A stretch of DNA of 64,000 nt from Pseudomonadales bacterium (GCA_024234635.1 JACKNX010000005.1:1-64000), one strand, 5' to 3'. Shown: positions 53,019 to 63,249, numbered from the stretch's first letter. The notes: generated from the letters alone by a model not told the origin. Program-made: numbers and translations.

Positions 53019-53539
53019 CTTCGGAACGCATCTACCTGCGTCGATTGCAGGCCGCCGACAGAGAGCCTTTTCTCGCCATGTGCCACGCCAGCCGCGCGCT
53101 GCACCACCCGTGGATCTCGCCGCCGATGTCCCCGCGCGCGTTTGACGCCTACGTCGCCCGACTCCAGCAGGAGGACCATGCCGGCTTTCTGGTGTGTGAC
53201 AAACAGACGCATGCCATTGCGGGTGTCATCAATCTGAACAACATCGTGCGGGGGACATTCCTGTCCGCGAGCCTCGGCTACTACTGTGCCGCCGGGTTCA
53301 CCGGCCAGGGATACATGGAAGAGGGGCTGAACCGCGTCTGCGACTACGCCTTCCGCACGATGGGACTGCACCGGCTCGAAGCCAACATACAGCCCGACAA
53401 CAGCCGCTCCATCCGGTTGGTGCAGCGTTGTGGTTTCCGCAGGGAAGGCCTGTCCCCGGCCTTCCTCTTCATCGAAGGCGCCTGGCGCGATCATGAGCGC
53501 TGGTGCCGCATCGACAATCGAACAGGAATGACACCATGA
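53015..53539 (+). CDS. GNAT acetyltransferase, RimJ/RimL-like
   Basis: A 174-residue GNAT-fold enzyme. It opens TSERIYLRRLQAADREPF and has the acetyl-CoA loop region in YYCAAGFTGQGYMEEGLNRV and the end motif NSRSIRLVQRCGFRREGLSP. RimJ and RimL acetylate N-termini of ribosomal proteins S5 and L7/L12, but homologs with other peptide or amine substrates are many. It is coupled to the small membrane protein upstream and to ddl downstream. Confidence 0.88.
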   Translation: MTSERIYLRRLQAADREPFLAMCHASRALHHPWISPPMSPRAFDAYVARLQQEDHAGFLVCDKQTHAIAGVINLNNIVRGTFLSASLGYYCAAGFTGQGYMEEGLNRVCDYAFRTMGLHRLEANIQPDNSRSIRLVQRCGFRREGLSPAFLFIEGAWRDHERWCRIDNRTGMTP

Positions 53540-54486
53540 GTCTGCGTGTTGCCGTGCTGCGCGGCGGCTTTTCACGGGAAGCGGAAGTTTCCGCGGTATC
53601 CGCCCGCGAGGTCGCGGCCGGCCTCGTGCAAGCCGGCCATGACGTGCGCATCATCGATCTCGATTCCGGGCTCACCACCAACCTGCTCGCCTTTGCGCCC
53701 GACGTGGTATTTCCAGCCTTGCACGGTGCTCCGGGAGAGGACGGTACGGTGCAGGGCTACCTGGAAATGCTCGGCTTGCCGTATGTCGGCGCCGGGGTGC
53801 ACGGCAGCGCCGCGGCCATGGACAAAAGCCTGGCCAAAGCGGTATTCCGCGCCAACGGCCTGCCGGTGGCGGACGAGGTTGTGGTCCCGCATGACATGCC
53901 CGTCGACGCCGCGGTCGCCGCGGTTGTCGATCGCCTGGGGACTCGCGTGGCCATCAAGCCGCTGGCGCAGGGCTCGGCGCTTGGCGTCAATCTTCTCCCG
54001 AACGGCGGTGACGTGGCCGCCGCTCTCGCGGACTGTCGCCGGGCCGGCGGCGACGCGCTGGTGGAGCCTTATGTCATGGGCCGCGAGATGACGGTAGGCG
54101 TTCTCGATCTGCACGGCGAAGCCAGCCGCAGTCTGCCGGTGATCGAAATCCGCACCGCGGCCTCGCAGTGGTACGACTTCACCAATCGCTACACGCCTGG
54201 CCGCAGCGAACACATTCTGCCGGCGTCGGTGTCGACGGCTACCGCGGCACGCATGGGGGAAGTTGCCCTGCGCGCACATCACGCACTGCGCCTGCGCGAT
54301 CTGTCACGCGCGGACTTCATCGTCACCGACACCGAGGACTTCGTGCTGCTCGAAGTAAACACGCTGCCCGGCATGACACCCACGAGCCTCTACCCGGACG
54401 GCGCGAATGCCATCGGCTATCCGTTTCCCAGACTCGTGGATGCCCTGGTCAGAAGTGCGCTGGCAAGGAAGTCGGCCGCTCGCTGA
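53536..54486 (+). CDS. ddl: D-alanine--D-alanine ligase
   Basis: Joins two D-alanines for peptidoglycan precursors. The 316-residue ATP-grasp protein has RGGFSREAEVSAVSA at the N-terminus, HGAPGEDGTVQG, the ATP Lys in RVAIKPLAQGSALGV and EVNTLPGMTPTSLYPD at the C-terminus. It lies outside a mur/fts cluster, coupled to an acetyltransferase gene, so the genome may carry a second ddl. The N-terminal Ser-Glu pair is SREAEVS rather than the usual S-x-E-x-x-V-S spacing, but ordinary for the family otherwise. Confidence 0.9.
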   Translation: MSLRVAVLRGGFSREAEVSAVSAREVAAGLVQAGHDVRIIDLDSGLTTNLLAFAPDVVFPALHGAPGEDGTVQGYLEMLGLPYVGAGVHGSAAAMDKSLAKAVFRANGLPVADEVVVPHDMPVDAAVAAVVDRLGTRVAIKPLAQGSALGVNLLPNGGDVAAALADCRRAGGDALVEPYVMGREMTVGVLDLHGEASRSLPVIEIRTAASQWYDFTNRYTPGRSEHILPASVSTATAARMGEVALRAHHALRLRDLSRADFIVTDTEDFVLLEVNTLPGMTPTSLYPDGANAIGYPFPRLVDALVRSALARKSAAR

Positions 54487-54504
54487 GCGCGGGCGGCACC
54501 GATC

Positions 54505-55356
54505 TCAGGCGCTGAGCGAATCGTCCCGGCGTACCGGCGCGATCAGGCTGCCGACGATCCCGTTCGCCAACGTGACGCCCGACGGCGCATCGAACAGCGA
54601 TGCGACCCCGGCCATCAGATCGCGTTGCGCCCAGGCCAGCGAGTCCAGCAACGTGGCCACACCGGCATCGCCGCGGGCCAGTTGCGCGAGCACGCTGTCG
54701 CCGGGTACGGCACCGCCATACGCCTGCACGACGTCCTGGCGCGTGCTGCGGCTGAAGTCGAGCGCGAACGACGCCAGCGCGTCGCCACCGAAGTCGAGGT
54801 TGGCCAGTTTGCTGGCAGCCTCGTTCAGATCACCGCTGTAGAGCGCGGAAAGCTGATCCGCCACCTGCGCCAGCACCCCGTCAACGGCGGCGGCTTCGGC
54901 CGCGGAGAGGTCACCGGCGACCGACAGGCTGATGCTGCGCTCGAAGCCACTGGCTGACAGTTCGCCATCAGCGGATTGCTCACGCAGCGCAAAATCGGCC
55001 TGCCGGAACTGCAGGGTCACCACATCGCCCTCGCGCGTACGGACTGCCAGCGACAAGCGGGTTTCGTCGTGTTGTGTGCTGGACCGGTAGGACACGGCCT
55101 GATTGAACTGCTCAGCGCTCATCGCCTGCAAGCGTCGCGGAACGCTGAACGGCGCCGGCATATCGCCGGTCGCAGGGAACGCCGTGGACAGTTGTCGCGC
55201 CCGGCTCGACAGGTCAGCACCATCGCTCCTGGCAGGGACCGGATACTCCGTATGCAGGCCACCAACGCCCCGCAACGCCTGTTGAAGGCTTTCGCCACGC
55301 GCAAACGGCGGGGCAAAGGCGAGCTGTCGAACCTGCGGGTTGAATATGCCGTCCAT
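54505..55356 (-). CDS. Hypothetical protein, Ala/Ser-rich
   Basis: A 283-residue protein starting MDGIFNPQVRQLAFAPPFAR, with GAGGAAG before the ATG. No signal peptide or membrane segment. A central part (SLAVRTREGDVVTLQFRQAD) looks strand-rich. The second half is helical and Ala-rich with regular Asp/Leu spacing (AQVADQLSALYSGDLNEAA). It resembles uncharacterised proteins of marine gammaproteobacteria, but I cannot name the family. Convergent with ddl, 18 bases apart. Confidence 0.65.
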   Translation of the reverse strand: MDGIFNPQVRQLAFAPPFARGESLQQALRGVGGLHTEYPVPARSDGADLSSRARQLSTAFPATGDMPAPFSVPRRLQAMSAEQFNQAVSYRSSTQHDETRLSLAVRTREGDVVTLQFRQADFALREQSADGELSASGFERSISLSVAGDLSAAEAAAVDGVLAQVADQLSALYSGDLNEAASKLANLDFGGDALASFALDFSRSTRQDVVQAYGGAVPGDSVLAQLARGDAGVATLLDSLAWAQRDLMAGVASLFDAPSGVTLANGIVGSLIAPVRRDDSLSA

Positions 55357-55590
55357 GTGCACTTCCTCGTTCTGTCGGAGAGTGCATCGGCAGGCAGGCG
55401 GAAAAATTGAACCGGCTCCGATCCTGTCGCCGCCACCTGTGAACGCCGTCAAGTCACCGACGCGGTGCGGCTCCGGCGCAGCGCCGCCACGGCGGACCGC
55501 GCTCGCCGCGCGTCAACCGAACGGGGGTTGAATTTCCGGCCCCGCACACCTACACAGACATCTTCGGCGCCGGCGGTCCCTGCTCGACTC

Positions 55591-56874
55591 ATGGCGCAAC
55601 AGGGAGCTGACCGGCAGATGCCCCAACTGGCAAGGGTGCTGAACGAAACGTGCTACTGCGCAGGCACGGACATACCGGCGACGCGCGAGGCACTGCGCGC
55701 GCCAACCGGCGAACCGGCGCTGACAGGGGCGCATGCCCATCTGTTCTCGCCTCTCCCGGTATTTGTGCCGGCGACAGCCATCCAGCGCATGCGTGACATC
55801 GTCCGCGCGGTGCACCAGATCAGCGCGCTGCCGGCCTGGCGTTCGCTCACCCTGCCTGGGGCACCGGGTATCGCTGGCCACGATCCGGCCTGTGAAAGTG
55901 TGTTCATGGGCTTCGACTTTCACCTCGGGGACGCCGAACCCAGGCTCATCGAAATCAATACCAACGCTGGCGGCGCCCTGCTCACGGCCCTGGCCAGCCG
56001 CAACATACTCTACGCACCCGGCGTGGACGTTTCCTGTCTGCAGGCCATCGTTCCGCCACCGGCCGAAGCGTTCGTCGACATGTTTTCGGACGCCTTCCGC
56101 TCGAAGTTCGGAAACCGGCCACTGCGGCGCATTGCCATCGTCGACGACACGCCAGGGCAGCAGTATCTCTACCCGGAATTCCTGTTGTTCCAGGCGCTCT
56201 TTCAGCGGGCGGGCATCGACGCCGTGATCGCGGACGCTGCCGCCCTGGTCTGGCGGGACGGTGTACTCAGCGTGGAGGGCCAGCCAGTCGACCTGGTGTA
56301 CAACCGGCTGACCGATTTCTACCTGGAAAAGCCGACTAGCCTCGCTCTGCGGCAGGCGTACCTCGCCGACGCGATCCTGATGACGCCACATCCCCGCGCC
56401 CATGCGCTGCTGGCCCGCAAGTCACACCTTGCCCGTCTTGGCAGCCCGGCGGCGCTGCGGGCGCTTGGCGTCAGCGACGGGGTCGCGACCATCCTCGCCG
56501 CAGGCATACCGGAAACGATTGCCGTACGCGACCGCGCGCCGGACTGGTGGTGGGCCAGACGCAGGGAATGGTTTTTCAAACCGGAAAGCGGATTTGGCGG
56601 ACGAGGCGCCTATCGTGGCGCCGGACTCACCCGTGCCACATTCGAGGCGATCCTCGACGCCGGGTACATCGCCCAGCGGTACGTTCCAGCCGGCACCCGC
56701 AACTACCTGCCAACCGGTGCAACGCAACCGCAATCGATGAAGGTCGATCTGCGCTGCTTCGTGCACGCCGGCGAAGTACTTTCGGTGGCGGCACGGGTCT
56801 ATCGCGGCCAGACCACAAATTTCCGAACGCAGGGTGGTGGCTTCGCGCAGGTCTTCATACCCCGGGAGGATTGA
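55591..56874 (+). CDS. ATP-grasp-like protein of unknown function
   Basis: A 427-residue protein (ATG 55591; ATG 55618 is an alternative). Features are PRLIEINTNAGGALL, VDLVYNRLTDFYLEKP, HALLARKSHLARL and WFFKPESGFGGRGAY, the last like an ATP-grasp phosphate loop with its Lys. These recall glutathionylspermidine-synthase-type or peptide-ligase-type ATP-grasp enzymes, in which the carboxylate is phosphorylated before amide formation. It may be soluble. A cysteine-rich early segment NETCYCAGTD is unusual. Substrates unknown; it has no coupled neighbours. Confidence 0.65.
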   Translation: MAQQGADRQMPQLARVLNETCYCAGTDIPATREALRAPTGEPALTGAHAHLFSPLPVFVPATAIQRMRDIVRAVHQISALPAWRSLTLPGAPGIAGHDPACESVFMGFDFHLGDAEPRLIEINTNAGGALLTALASRNILYAPGVDVSCLQAIVPPPAEAFVDMFSDAFRSKFGNRPLRRIAIVDDTPGQQYLYPEFLLFQALFQRAGIDAVIADAAALVWRDGVLSVEGQPVDLVYNRLTDFYLEKPTSLALRQAYLADAILMTPHPRAHALLARKSHLARLGSPAALRALGVSDGVATILAAGIPETIAVRDRAPDWWWARRREWFFKPESGFGGRGAYRGAGLTRATFEAILDAGYIAQRYVPAGTRNYLPTGATQPQSMKVDLRCFVHAGEVLSVAARVYRGQTTNFRTQGGGFAQVFIPRED

Positions 56875-56926
56875 TCGCCGAGCACGATTCGCGCGAGCGC
56901 ACTGCGCCGACCCAAGCGATGACCGC

Positions 56927-57715
56927 TCAGCCCAGTCGGGAGAAGTTCGGCGCACGCTTTTCGATCAGCGCCCGCGCGCCTTCCCGCGCATCGTCCGAAG
57001 CGACAAACCGCCACTGGCTGGCTTCCGCCTCCCTGAGCGCCGCTTCATAACCCAAGCCGAGGTGGCGGTAGACCAGCCGTTTGGTTTCGGCAATGGCCGC
57101 GGGCGCTGAGGTTGTCGCCAGATTGCGAACATAGTCGCGGGCGGACTCGAGCAGTTGCTCCGGGGGAACAACCTTCTCCACCAGGCCATACTCCCGCGCC
57201 GTGGCGGCGTCGATGCGATCGCTGGCCCACAACAGATCAAGTGCACGCCCGACGCCGACCAGGCGTGGCAGCAGCCAGCTCGAGCCGTGCTCGGCAATAA
57301 GGCCCCGTTTCAGAAAGACCGTCGTGAACGATGCATCCGCCGCGGCAATCCTGAGATCGCTCATCATGGCCAGGATCAACCCGCCTCCGGCTGCAACGCC
57401 GTTCACCGCCGCGACGATCGGTTTCGGGACTTCCAGCAAATAGCTGAAGATTCCAGGCAATGCCGTTGACGGCGCGGTATCTCGCGCCCCAGACTCGCCG
57501 GTGACCGCCGCCAGTGTCCCGGAGTCGAGCCCGGCACTGAATCCGCGTCCGGTGCCCGTGATGACGATGCCGACAACACGGGGATCGCTGGCACAGGCTT
57601 CCACCGCGTCGCGAATGCGCGCCAGCATGTCATACGTAAAGGCGTTCAGGCGCTCCGGGCGATTCAACCGGATGAGCCCGACCGGGTCTTCGATCTCGAG
57701 TTCAACGTCACTCAT
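56927..57715 (-). CDS. Enoyl-CoA hydratase-related protein
   Basis: A 262-residue crotonase-fold protein, start ATG 57713-57715 after GGAGGAGG. It has PVGLIRLNRPERLNAFTYD, RGFSAGLD for the oxyanion hole and NGVAAGGGLILAMMSDLRIA. The later FLKRGLIAEHGSSWLLPRLVG has Glu before HG, close to the arrangement of hydratases and isomerases that use a single acid. It probably acts on an enoyl-CoA made in lipid or aromatic breakdown. It follows the SDR and TetR genes on the same strand. Confidence 0.88.
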   Translation of the reverse strand: MSDVELEIEDPVGLIRLNRPERLNAFTYDMLARIRDAVEACASDPRVVGIVITGTGRGFSAGLDSGTLAAVTGESGARDTAPSTALPGIFSYLLEVPKPIVAAVNGVAAGGGLILAMMSDLRIAAADASFTTVFLKRGLIAEHGSSWLLPRLVGVGRALDLLWASDRIDAATAREYGLVEKVVPPEQLLESARDYVRNLATTSAPAAIAETKRLVYRHLGLGYEAALREAEASQWRFVASDDAREGARALIEKRAPNFSRLG

Positions 57716-57747
57716 GTGCTGCCACCTCCTCCCGGTTCGGCTCGCGA

Positions 57748-58533
57748 TCAGAGCGCGGTTCCGCCATCCACCGGCAGGATCGCGCCATTGATGCCAATGC
57801 CCAGGTCCGAACACAGCAGCAGCGCCAGCGCGGCAATTTCCTCCACCGTGTTCAATCGTCTGGTGGAGGCATCCTGCGCGTAGTTGGCGAGGAACTGCTC
57901 GTAGGTGATGCCCTGTGATGCCGCGGCCTGCGGGCCGGCGTTTTTCATCAGATCAGTTTCCACGGCACCCGGACTGATGGCGTTCGAGGTTATCCCCTGG
58001 GCGCCGTATTCGAACGCCACCGCCTTGGTGAAGCCGTTCAACGCATGCTTGTAGGTGATGTAGTGGCAGCAGTTCGCCTTGTTGGCCTGCTTCCCCTCCA
58101 CCGAGGAAATATTGATGATGCGTCCGAAGCCACGCTTGCTCATGTCCCTGAGCGCAATGCGCGACGCCCAGAAGGCGGAGTGCAGTATCCACGCGGCCGC
58201 TTCCTGCCAGGCTTCATCGCTCATTTCCGCCACCGGCGCGAATCCGGATGAGCCGCCGGCGTTGTTGACAAGTATATCCACGCGACCGAAGTCGTCGATC
58301 GCGCGGTTCACGGCGGCCTCGACATCTTCCCGCCGTGTCACGTCACCGGCAACAAAGCGGGTACGCGCCGGGACGCCGAGCTCCGCGATCGCGCCAGCAC
58401 CTTTTTCGGCGCTGCGGCCGTTGATCACCACGCTGGCGCCAGCCTCAACCAGCGCTTTGGCAATACCGAACCCGATGCCACGCGTGCCACCCGTGATAAC
58501 GGCCACCTTGCCGGCCAGCTCAACTCCGCCCAT
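57748..58533 (-). CDS. SDR family oxidoreductase
   Basis: A 261-residue classical SDR starting MGGVELAGKVAVITGG. It has TGGTRGIGFGIA, NNAGGSSG, a Ser in INISSVEG and YITYK as the Tyr-x-x-x-Lys pair. NGRSA after the second strand suggests NADP(H). It lies between a TetR regulator upstream and a hydratase downstream with short gaps, so the three form a probable operon for a CoA-ester or steroid-like substrate (inference). Confidence 0.9.
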   Translation of the reverse strand: MGGVELAGKVAVITGGTRGIGFGIAKALVEAGASVVINGRSAEKGAGAIAELGVPARTRFVAGDVTRREDVEAAVNRAIDDFGRVDILVNNAGGSSGFAPVAEMSDEAWQEAAAWILHSAFWASRIALRDMSKRGFGRIINISSVEGKQANKANCCHYITYKHALNGFTKAVAFEYGAQGITSNAISPGAVETDLMKNAGPQAAASQGITYEQFLANYAQDASTRRLNTVEEIAALALLLCSDLGIGINGAILPVDGGTAL

Positions 58534-58546
58534 GTCTTCGTCTCCC

Positions 58547-59287
58547 CTAGTTGTCAGTGCAATTCCCGGATCCCGCGCCACCGCCTGTGGCGGCGGGCCC
58601 CCGTTCCGCCTCACGCACGATCCTGGCCAGCAACGGGTCGATTGCCGGATCGCTGAATAGCGCCTTCAGAAACTGCATCAGCTCCGCAAAGCGACGTTCT
58701 CGATCGAACGTTATGCCTTCCTGCTGCGCCAGCCCCTCCATCAGGAACCGGGCGATGTCCCGCCTGAGATCGAAACCGGGCGCGTTCAACACTGCGGGTT
58801 GCGCAAGGCGTCGCGCCATGTCACGGCGCGCCAGGTCGAACGCAGTCATGGCGGCGTGAAACACCACGGCCAGCGCCGCATCCGTGCGTGCCGCCACCGA
58901 CAGTTCGCTGAATGCCCTGAATTCGGGGGTCTGCAACTGCGCCCAGGCGGATTCCAGCGAGCGCACGGGAAAGTCGGCGTCGCGTGGCAGGTCCACCTGC
59001 CACTCCTCCTGCATCTCCACACGCCGCCGGGTCACAAAATGGACCGTGGCTTCGATCAGTTGCGCCTTGGAAGGAAAATGATAGAGGAGCGCCGCGCGGG
59101 TAAGCCCCGCACGCGCAGCAACCGCATTGGTGCTGGTGGCTGCATAACCGGTGTCCGCCAGGCAATCGACCGCCGCGCGCAGGATACGCGTGCGCGTCTC
59201 CCGGCTTTTCGCCAGTTCGCCCTTGGCAAGGTTGGTGGGATCGGGCAGATCCGGTGGCACTGCCTCGCCACCCGAATGCTCCGTCAT
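58547..59287 (-). CDS. TetR family transcriptional regulator
   Basis: A 246-residue regulator. The helix-turn-helix is near residues 30-75: RETRTRILRAAVDCLADTGY and AVAARAGLTRAALLYHFPSK. The C-terminal ligand domain is long and ends with a Gly-rich tail (GPAATGGGAGSG). It is the first gene of the SDR/hydratase set, so it probably represses that set until an acyl-CoA or the substrate binds (inference). Start ATG 59285-59287 gives a normal length; a longer frame is possible. Confidence 0.9.
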   Translation of the reverse strand: MTEHSGGEAVPPDLPDPTNLAKGELAKSRETRTRILRAAVDCLADTGYAATSTNAVAARAGLTRAALLYHFPSKAQLIEATVHFVTRRRVEMQEEWQVDLPRDADFPVRSLESAWAQLQTPEFRAFSELSVAARTDAALAVVFHAAMTAFDLARRDMARRLAQPAVLNAPGFDLRRDIARFLMEGLAQQEGITFDRERRFAELMQFLKALFSDPAIDPLLARIVREAERGPAATGGGAGSGNCTDN

Positions 59288-59403
59288 GGCTGGTCGGTTC
59301 CCGCTGAAAGACCGGCAACCTACCATTCCTGAATCCGAATGTCCCCGCGTCGCCGCCGCCGCGACGGTGGCCGGCCACCGTCGCGGGTGATGGCCGGAAC
59401 CGT

Positions 59404-60684
59404 TCAGACGTCGTAAGCGCGCTCGTTGTGCAGAACGAGGTCGAGCCCTTCGACTTCTTCCTCATCCGCGACACGATTGCCGACCAGGCCATTGGTCAGT
59501 TTCAGCAGCCCCCAGGAGACGATGGCCGTATAGCCGATCGTTGCGACGACACCAATCGCCTGCACGCCGAGCTGGTCGCCGATGGCAATGGCCTCCTGGC
59601 CACTGAACAGCCCGAGCGCATTGCTGGCGAAGATACCCGTGAGAAGCGTGCCGAGGATGCCGCCCACGCCGTGCACCGGGAACACGTCCAGTGAGTCGTC
59701 GATCTTCAGACTGCGTTTGACGTAGTTGGTCGCCATGAAGCAGATGAGGCCGGCCAGGATGCCTATCACCAGTGCCCCCGCGGGACCCACGTAGCCGGAG
59801 GCCGGCGTGATGGTGCCAAGGCCGGCCACCATGCCGGTCACCGCGCCCAGCGCGCTGGGCTTGTCGAACCGCACCCACTCCGCGACGAGCCAGGTAAAGG
59901 CACCCGCCGCCGCGGACAGGTGAGTGACCAGCATCGCCATTGCGGCGTCACCACCCGCCGTCAGCGCGGAACCCCCATTGAAGCCGAACCAGCCCACCCA
60001 CAGCATGCCGGCGCCTGTTATGGTCAGTGGCATGTTGTGCGGCGGCATCGGCTGTTGCGGGAAGCCGCGCCGCGCACCCAGCGTGAGCGCGGCGACAATC
60101 GCGGCAACCCCTGCCGTGATGTGCACGACCACGCCGCCCGCGAAGTCCATGACACCCCGGTCACCAAGCTGGCTCAGCCAGCCACCGCCCCATACCCAGT
60201 GACACACCGGTACATACACCAGCAGCAGCCAGAGAGAACTGAAGATGAGCATGGCCGAGAACCGCATGCGTTCGGCGAAGCCACCCACGATCAGCGCGGG
60301 CGTGATGATCGCAAAGGTCATCTGGAACAGCGCAAAAGCGCTCTCCGGAATGGAATCCCTCAGGCTTTCCTGCGTGAGGCCGGCAAGCAGGACGCGGTCG
60401 AAACCGCCGATGAACGCCCCATCGCCGGTAAACGCCAGGCTGTAACCAACCGCAAACCACAGGAGCGACATCAAACAGGTCAGCGCGAAACACTGCATGA
60501 GCACGCTGAGTACGTTCTTGTTGCGTACCAGCCCCCCGTAGAACAGCGCCAGACCCGGGATGGTCATGAACAGCACGAGCGCCGTGGACGTCAGTATCCA
60601 CGCGGTGTCACCGCTGTCCGGTGTCTCCGCCAGAGCCGGCATGCTGGTCAGTAGCAGCAACGCCCCGAACCCGACTCGCTTCAT
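59404..60684 (-). CDS. amt: Ammonium transporter
   Basis: A 426-residue Amt/Mep/Rh channel with a signal-like first segment (VGFGALLLLTSMPALA) and 11 membrane helices. Typical landmarks are LALFYGGLVRNKNVLS, the first pore His in VVVHITAG and the second in FPVHGVGGILGTLL. The start ATG 60682-60684 has a GGGGAGGGG ribosome site and lies 38 bases after a consensus sigma-54 promoter, so it should be induced at low nitrogen through NtrC. No glnK, the usual partner, is adjacent. Confidence 0.95.
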   Translation of the reverse strand: MKRVGFGALLLLTSMPALAETPDSGDTAWILTSTALVLFMTIPGLALFYGGLVRNKNVLSVLMQCFALTCLMSLLWFAVGYSLAFTGDGAFIGGFDRVLLAGLTQESLRDSIPESAFALFQMTFAIITPALIVGGFAERMRFSAMLIFSSLWLLLVYVPVCHWVWGGGWLSQLGDRGVMDFAGGVVVHITAGVAAIVAALTLGARRGFPQQPMPPHNMPLTITGAGMLWVGWFGFNGGSALTAGGDAAMAMLVTHLSAAAGAFTWLVAEWVRFDKPSALGAVTGMVAGLGTITPASGYVGPAGALVIGILAGLICFMATNYVKRSLKIDDSLDVFPVHGVGGILGTLLTGIFASNALGLFSGQEAIAIGDQLGVQAIGVVATIGYTAIVSWGLLKLTNGLVGNRVADEEEVEGLDLVLHNERAYDV

Positions 60685-60721
60685 GATCCCCTCCCCCTGC
60701 ATGGCAATTCCGGTGCATGGA

Positions 60722-60736
60722 GCAAATTTGGTGCCA
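60722..60736 (-). promoter_or_regulatory. Sigma-54 promoter of amt
   Basis: On the minus strand TGGCAC-CAAAT-TTGC matches the -24/-12 consensus TGGCAC-N5-TTGC exactly, and TCC follows. The start of transcription would be near 60710, giving a leader of about 26 bases with the SD. A clear NtrC palindrome was not found within the next 200 bases. Confidence 0.85.
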
Positions 60737-60958
60737 GCTTCGGGAGTTGCGTCCCCGCCAGAGCCAGAACGGGGCAATCCGGATGGAATCCCCGTGCAGG
60801 GTGATTCGAAACGGTGCTCCTCACGCTGTTGAGCGCACCTCACGTGCGTCCTGGCGCCACGGTTGCGCACCAAAAGAGGGCCTTGATACGGTGCCGCGCG
60901 CGGGGGCGCACCAAGTTGGCACCTGGCCCCCGTCCTCTGACAATCAGGGCCATACCGC

Positions 60959-61183
60959 TCAGGCCAGGCGCTCAAAGCCCAGAAGTCGGTTGTCGTCGCT
61001 CACCCGCAAGAGGAATGTGCCACACAGGCCGCGCTGCTCCACGTGCGTGCGTAACACGCTGGCGGGAAACGCCACACGCAGCCCATCACGCGACACGGCC
61101 CGCACCTGCCGGGCCGTGCCTGCGTAGTACTTGAGGACTTCTTCAACAGGTATGTCGAAATCGAAGATGTAGTGTCGCGCCAT
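60959..61183 (-). CDS. DUF2835 family protein
   Basis: A 74-residue protein with the layout of DUF2835: YIFDFDIPVEEVLKYYAGTA, then VRAVSRDGLRVAFPASVLR, and a C-terminal GTFLLRVSDDNRLLGFERL. The family is small and found in gammaproteobacteria, with no proven function. It diverges from the MoxR gene; amt lies downstream on the same strand. Confidence 0.8.
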   Translation of the reverse strand: MARHYIFDFDIPVEEVLKYYAGTARQVRAVSRDGLRVAFPASVLRTHVEQRGLCGTFLLRVSDDNRLLGFERLA

Positions 61184-61306
61184 GCCACGCGCTTGCCACT
61201 GTCACATAAAGGTAAATGTAGCAGCCGCCGCCGTTCTGGAATCCCAATCAGCGGGCAGCGCGCTGTTACAATGGCGCCCTTTTTGGCGACGGAGGCTCCG
61301 GCTTCG

Positions 61307-62278
<972 letters not shown>

Positions 62279-62346
62279 CCCGCGGCGCGCATGAACCACC
62301 GACACGGTCATCGACGACATCGTGCCACCATGAATCGTCGCGCCTG

Positions 62347-63249
62347 ATGAGCGTCCTTACCGGAGCCTACGTGGACGGCGCGTCGCTGCTTGCCCTTCGC
62401 TATCGACGCTATGTCGCGCCTGCGCAGGGCGCGCGCCAGCTCGGACGCCAGGCGGGACTGAAACTGTCGCGCCAGAAGGGGCGCGGGATCGACTTCGCCG
62501 AAGTGCGGCCCTACGAGCCGGGTGACGATGTTCGCACCATCGACTGGCGCGTGACCGCCCGTAAACAGCGGGTGCATACCAAGGTCTTCCGCGAGGAACG
62601 GGAACGGCCGGTGCTGTTTTTCGTGGACCAGTCCCAGAGCCTGTTTTTCGGCTCACGGCAGCGACTGAAGTCCGTGGCGGTAGCCGAGGCTACCGCCCTG
62701 CTTGCCTGGCAGGCGCTGGGTGAACACGATCGCGTGGGCGGGCTTGTGCTGGGCAACGACCGGTTCGCCGTGCATCGCCCGTTCCGGAACCTGCGGCCGG
62801 TGGCGCGCTTTCTGTACGCCATCGCCGAGTACAACCAGGCGTTGTCGCGCGCCGGTGCGGCCCGACGGGAGAACCGTGTCGCCGCCATGCTTGCGTTCCG
62901 ACGACTGGTGCTCACCGGTTATCGCATCGTGCTCGTCAGCGATTTTGCCACCGACCTGGATCTGTGGGAGGAGCTGGTACACGCCATCGCCCGCCACAAC
63001 CGGGCAACGCTGGTGCAGATTACCGATCCCCTGGAGTCGGAGCTGCCCCCCGACGATCTGTATGCCGTCACCGACGGTCAGGCGCGACTGCAGTTCGACA
63101 GCAGCGATATTGCACTGCGCCGCCATTTCCATGCCCGCTTCGAGGCCCGCCTGGCGCGCGTGCAGTCACTGTGCGCACACGACCACATCGCCTGGCGTTG
63201 TCTCAGCACGGCCGAGCCGGACCTGCTGCCGGCACTGTCGAGGCTATAG
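62347..63249 (+). CDS. DUF58 domain protein
   Basis: A 300-residue protein with the DUF58 core: GRGIDFAEVRPYEPGDDVRT and IDWRVTARKQRVHTK, followed by a VWA-like domain (VLFFVDQSQSLFFGS). It is soluble. The family always occurs with MoxR ATPases in the bat (Bacteroides aerotolerance-like) operons, thought to act in envelope or stress assembly. It is the second gene, 68 bases after the ATPase. Confidence 0.9.
   Translation: MSVLTGAYVDGASLLALRYRRYVAPAQGARQLGRQAGLKLSRQKGRGIDFAEVRPYEPGDDVRTIDWRVTARKQRVHTKVFREERERPVLFFVDQSQSLFFGSRQRLKSVAVAEATALLAWQALGEHDRVGGLVLGNDRFAVHRPFRNLRPVARFLYAIAEYNQALSRAGAARRENRVAAMLAFRRLVLTGYRIVLVSDFATDLDLWEELVHAIARHNRATLVQITDPLESELPPDDLYAVTDGQARLQFDSSDIALRRHFHARFEARLARVQSLCAHDHIAWRCLSTAEPDLLPALSRL

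Noticed and set aside
60840..60925. NtrC binding sites upstream of the amt promoter (GCACCA and TTGGCACC near 60870 and 60910)
   Set aside because: The half-sites do not form the GCACC-N5-7-GGTGC arrangement well enough to call.
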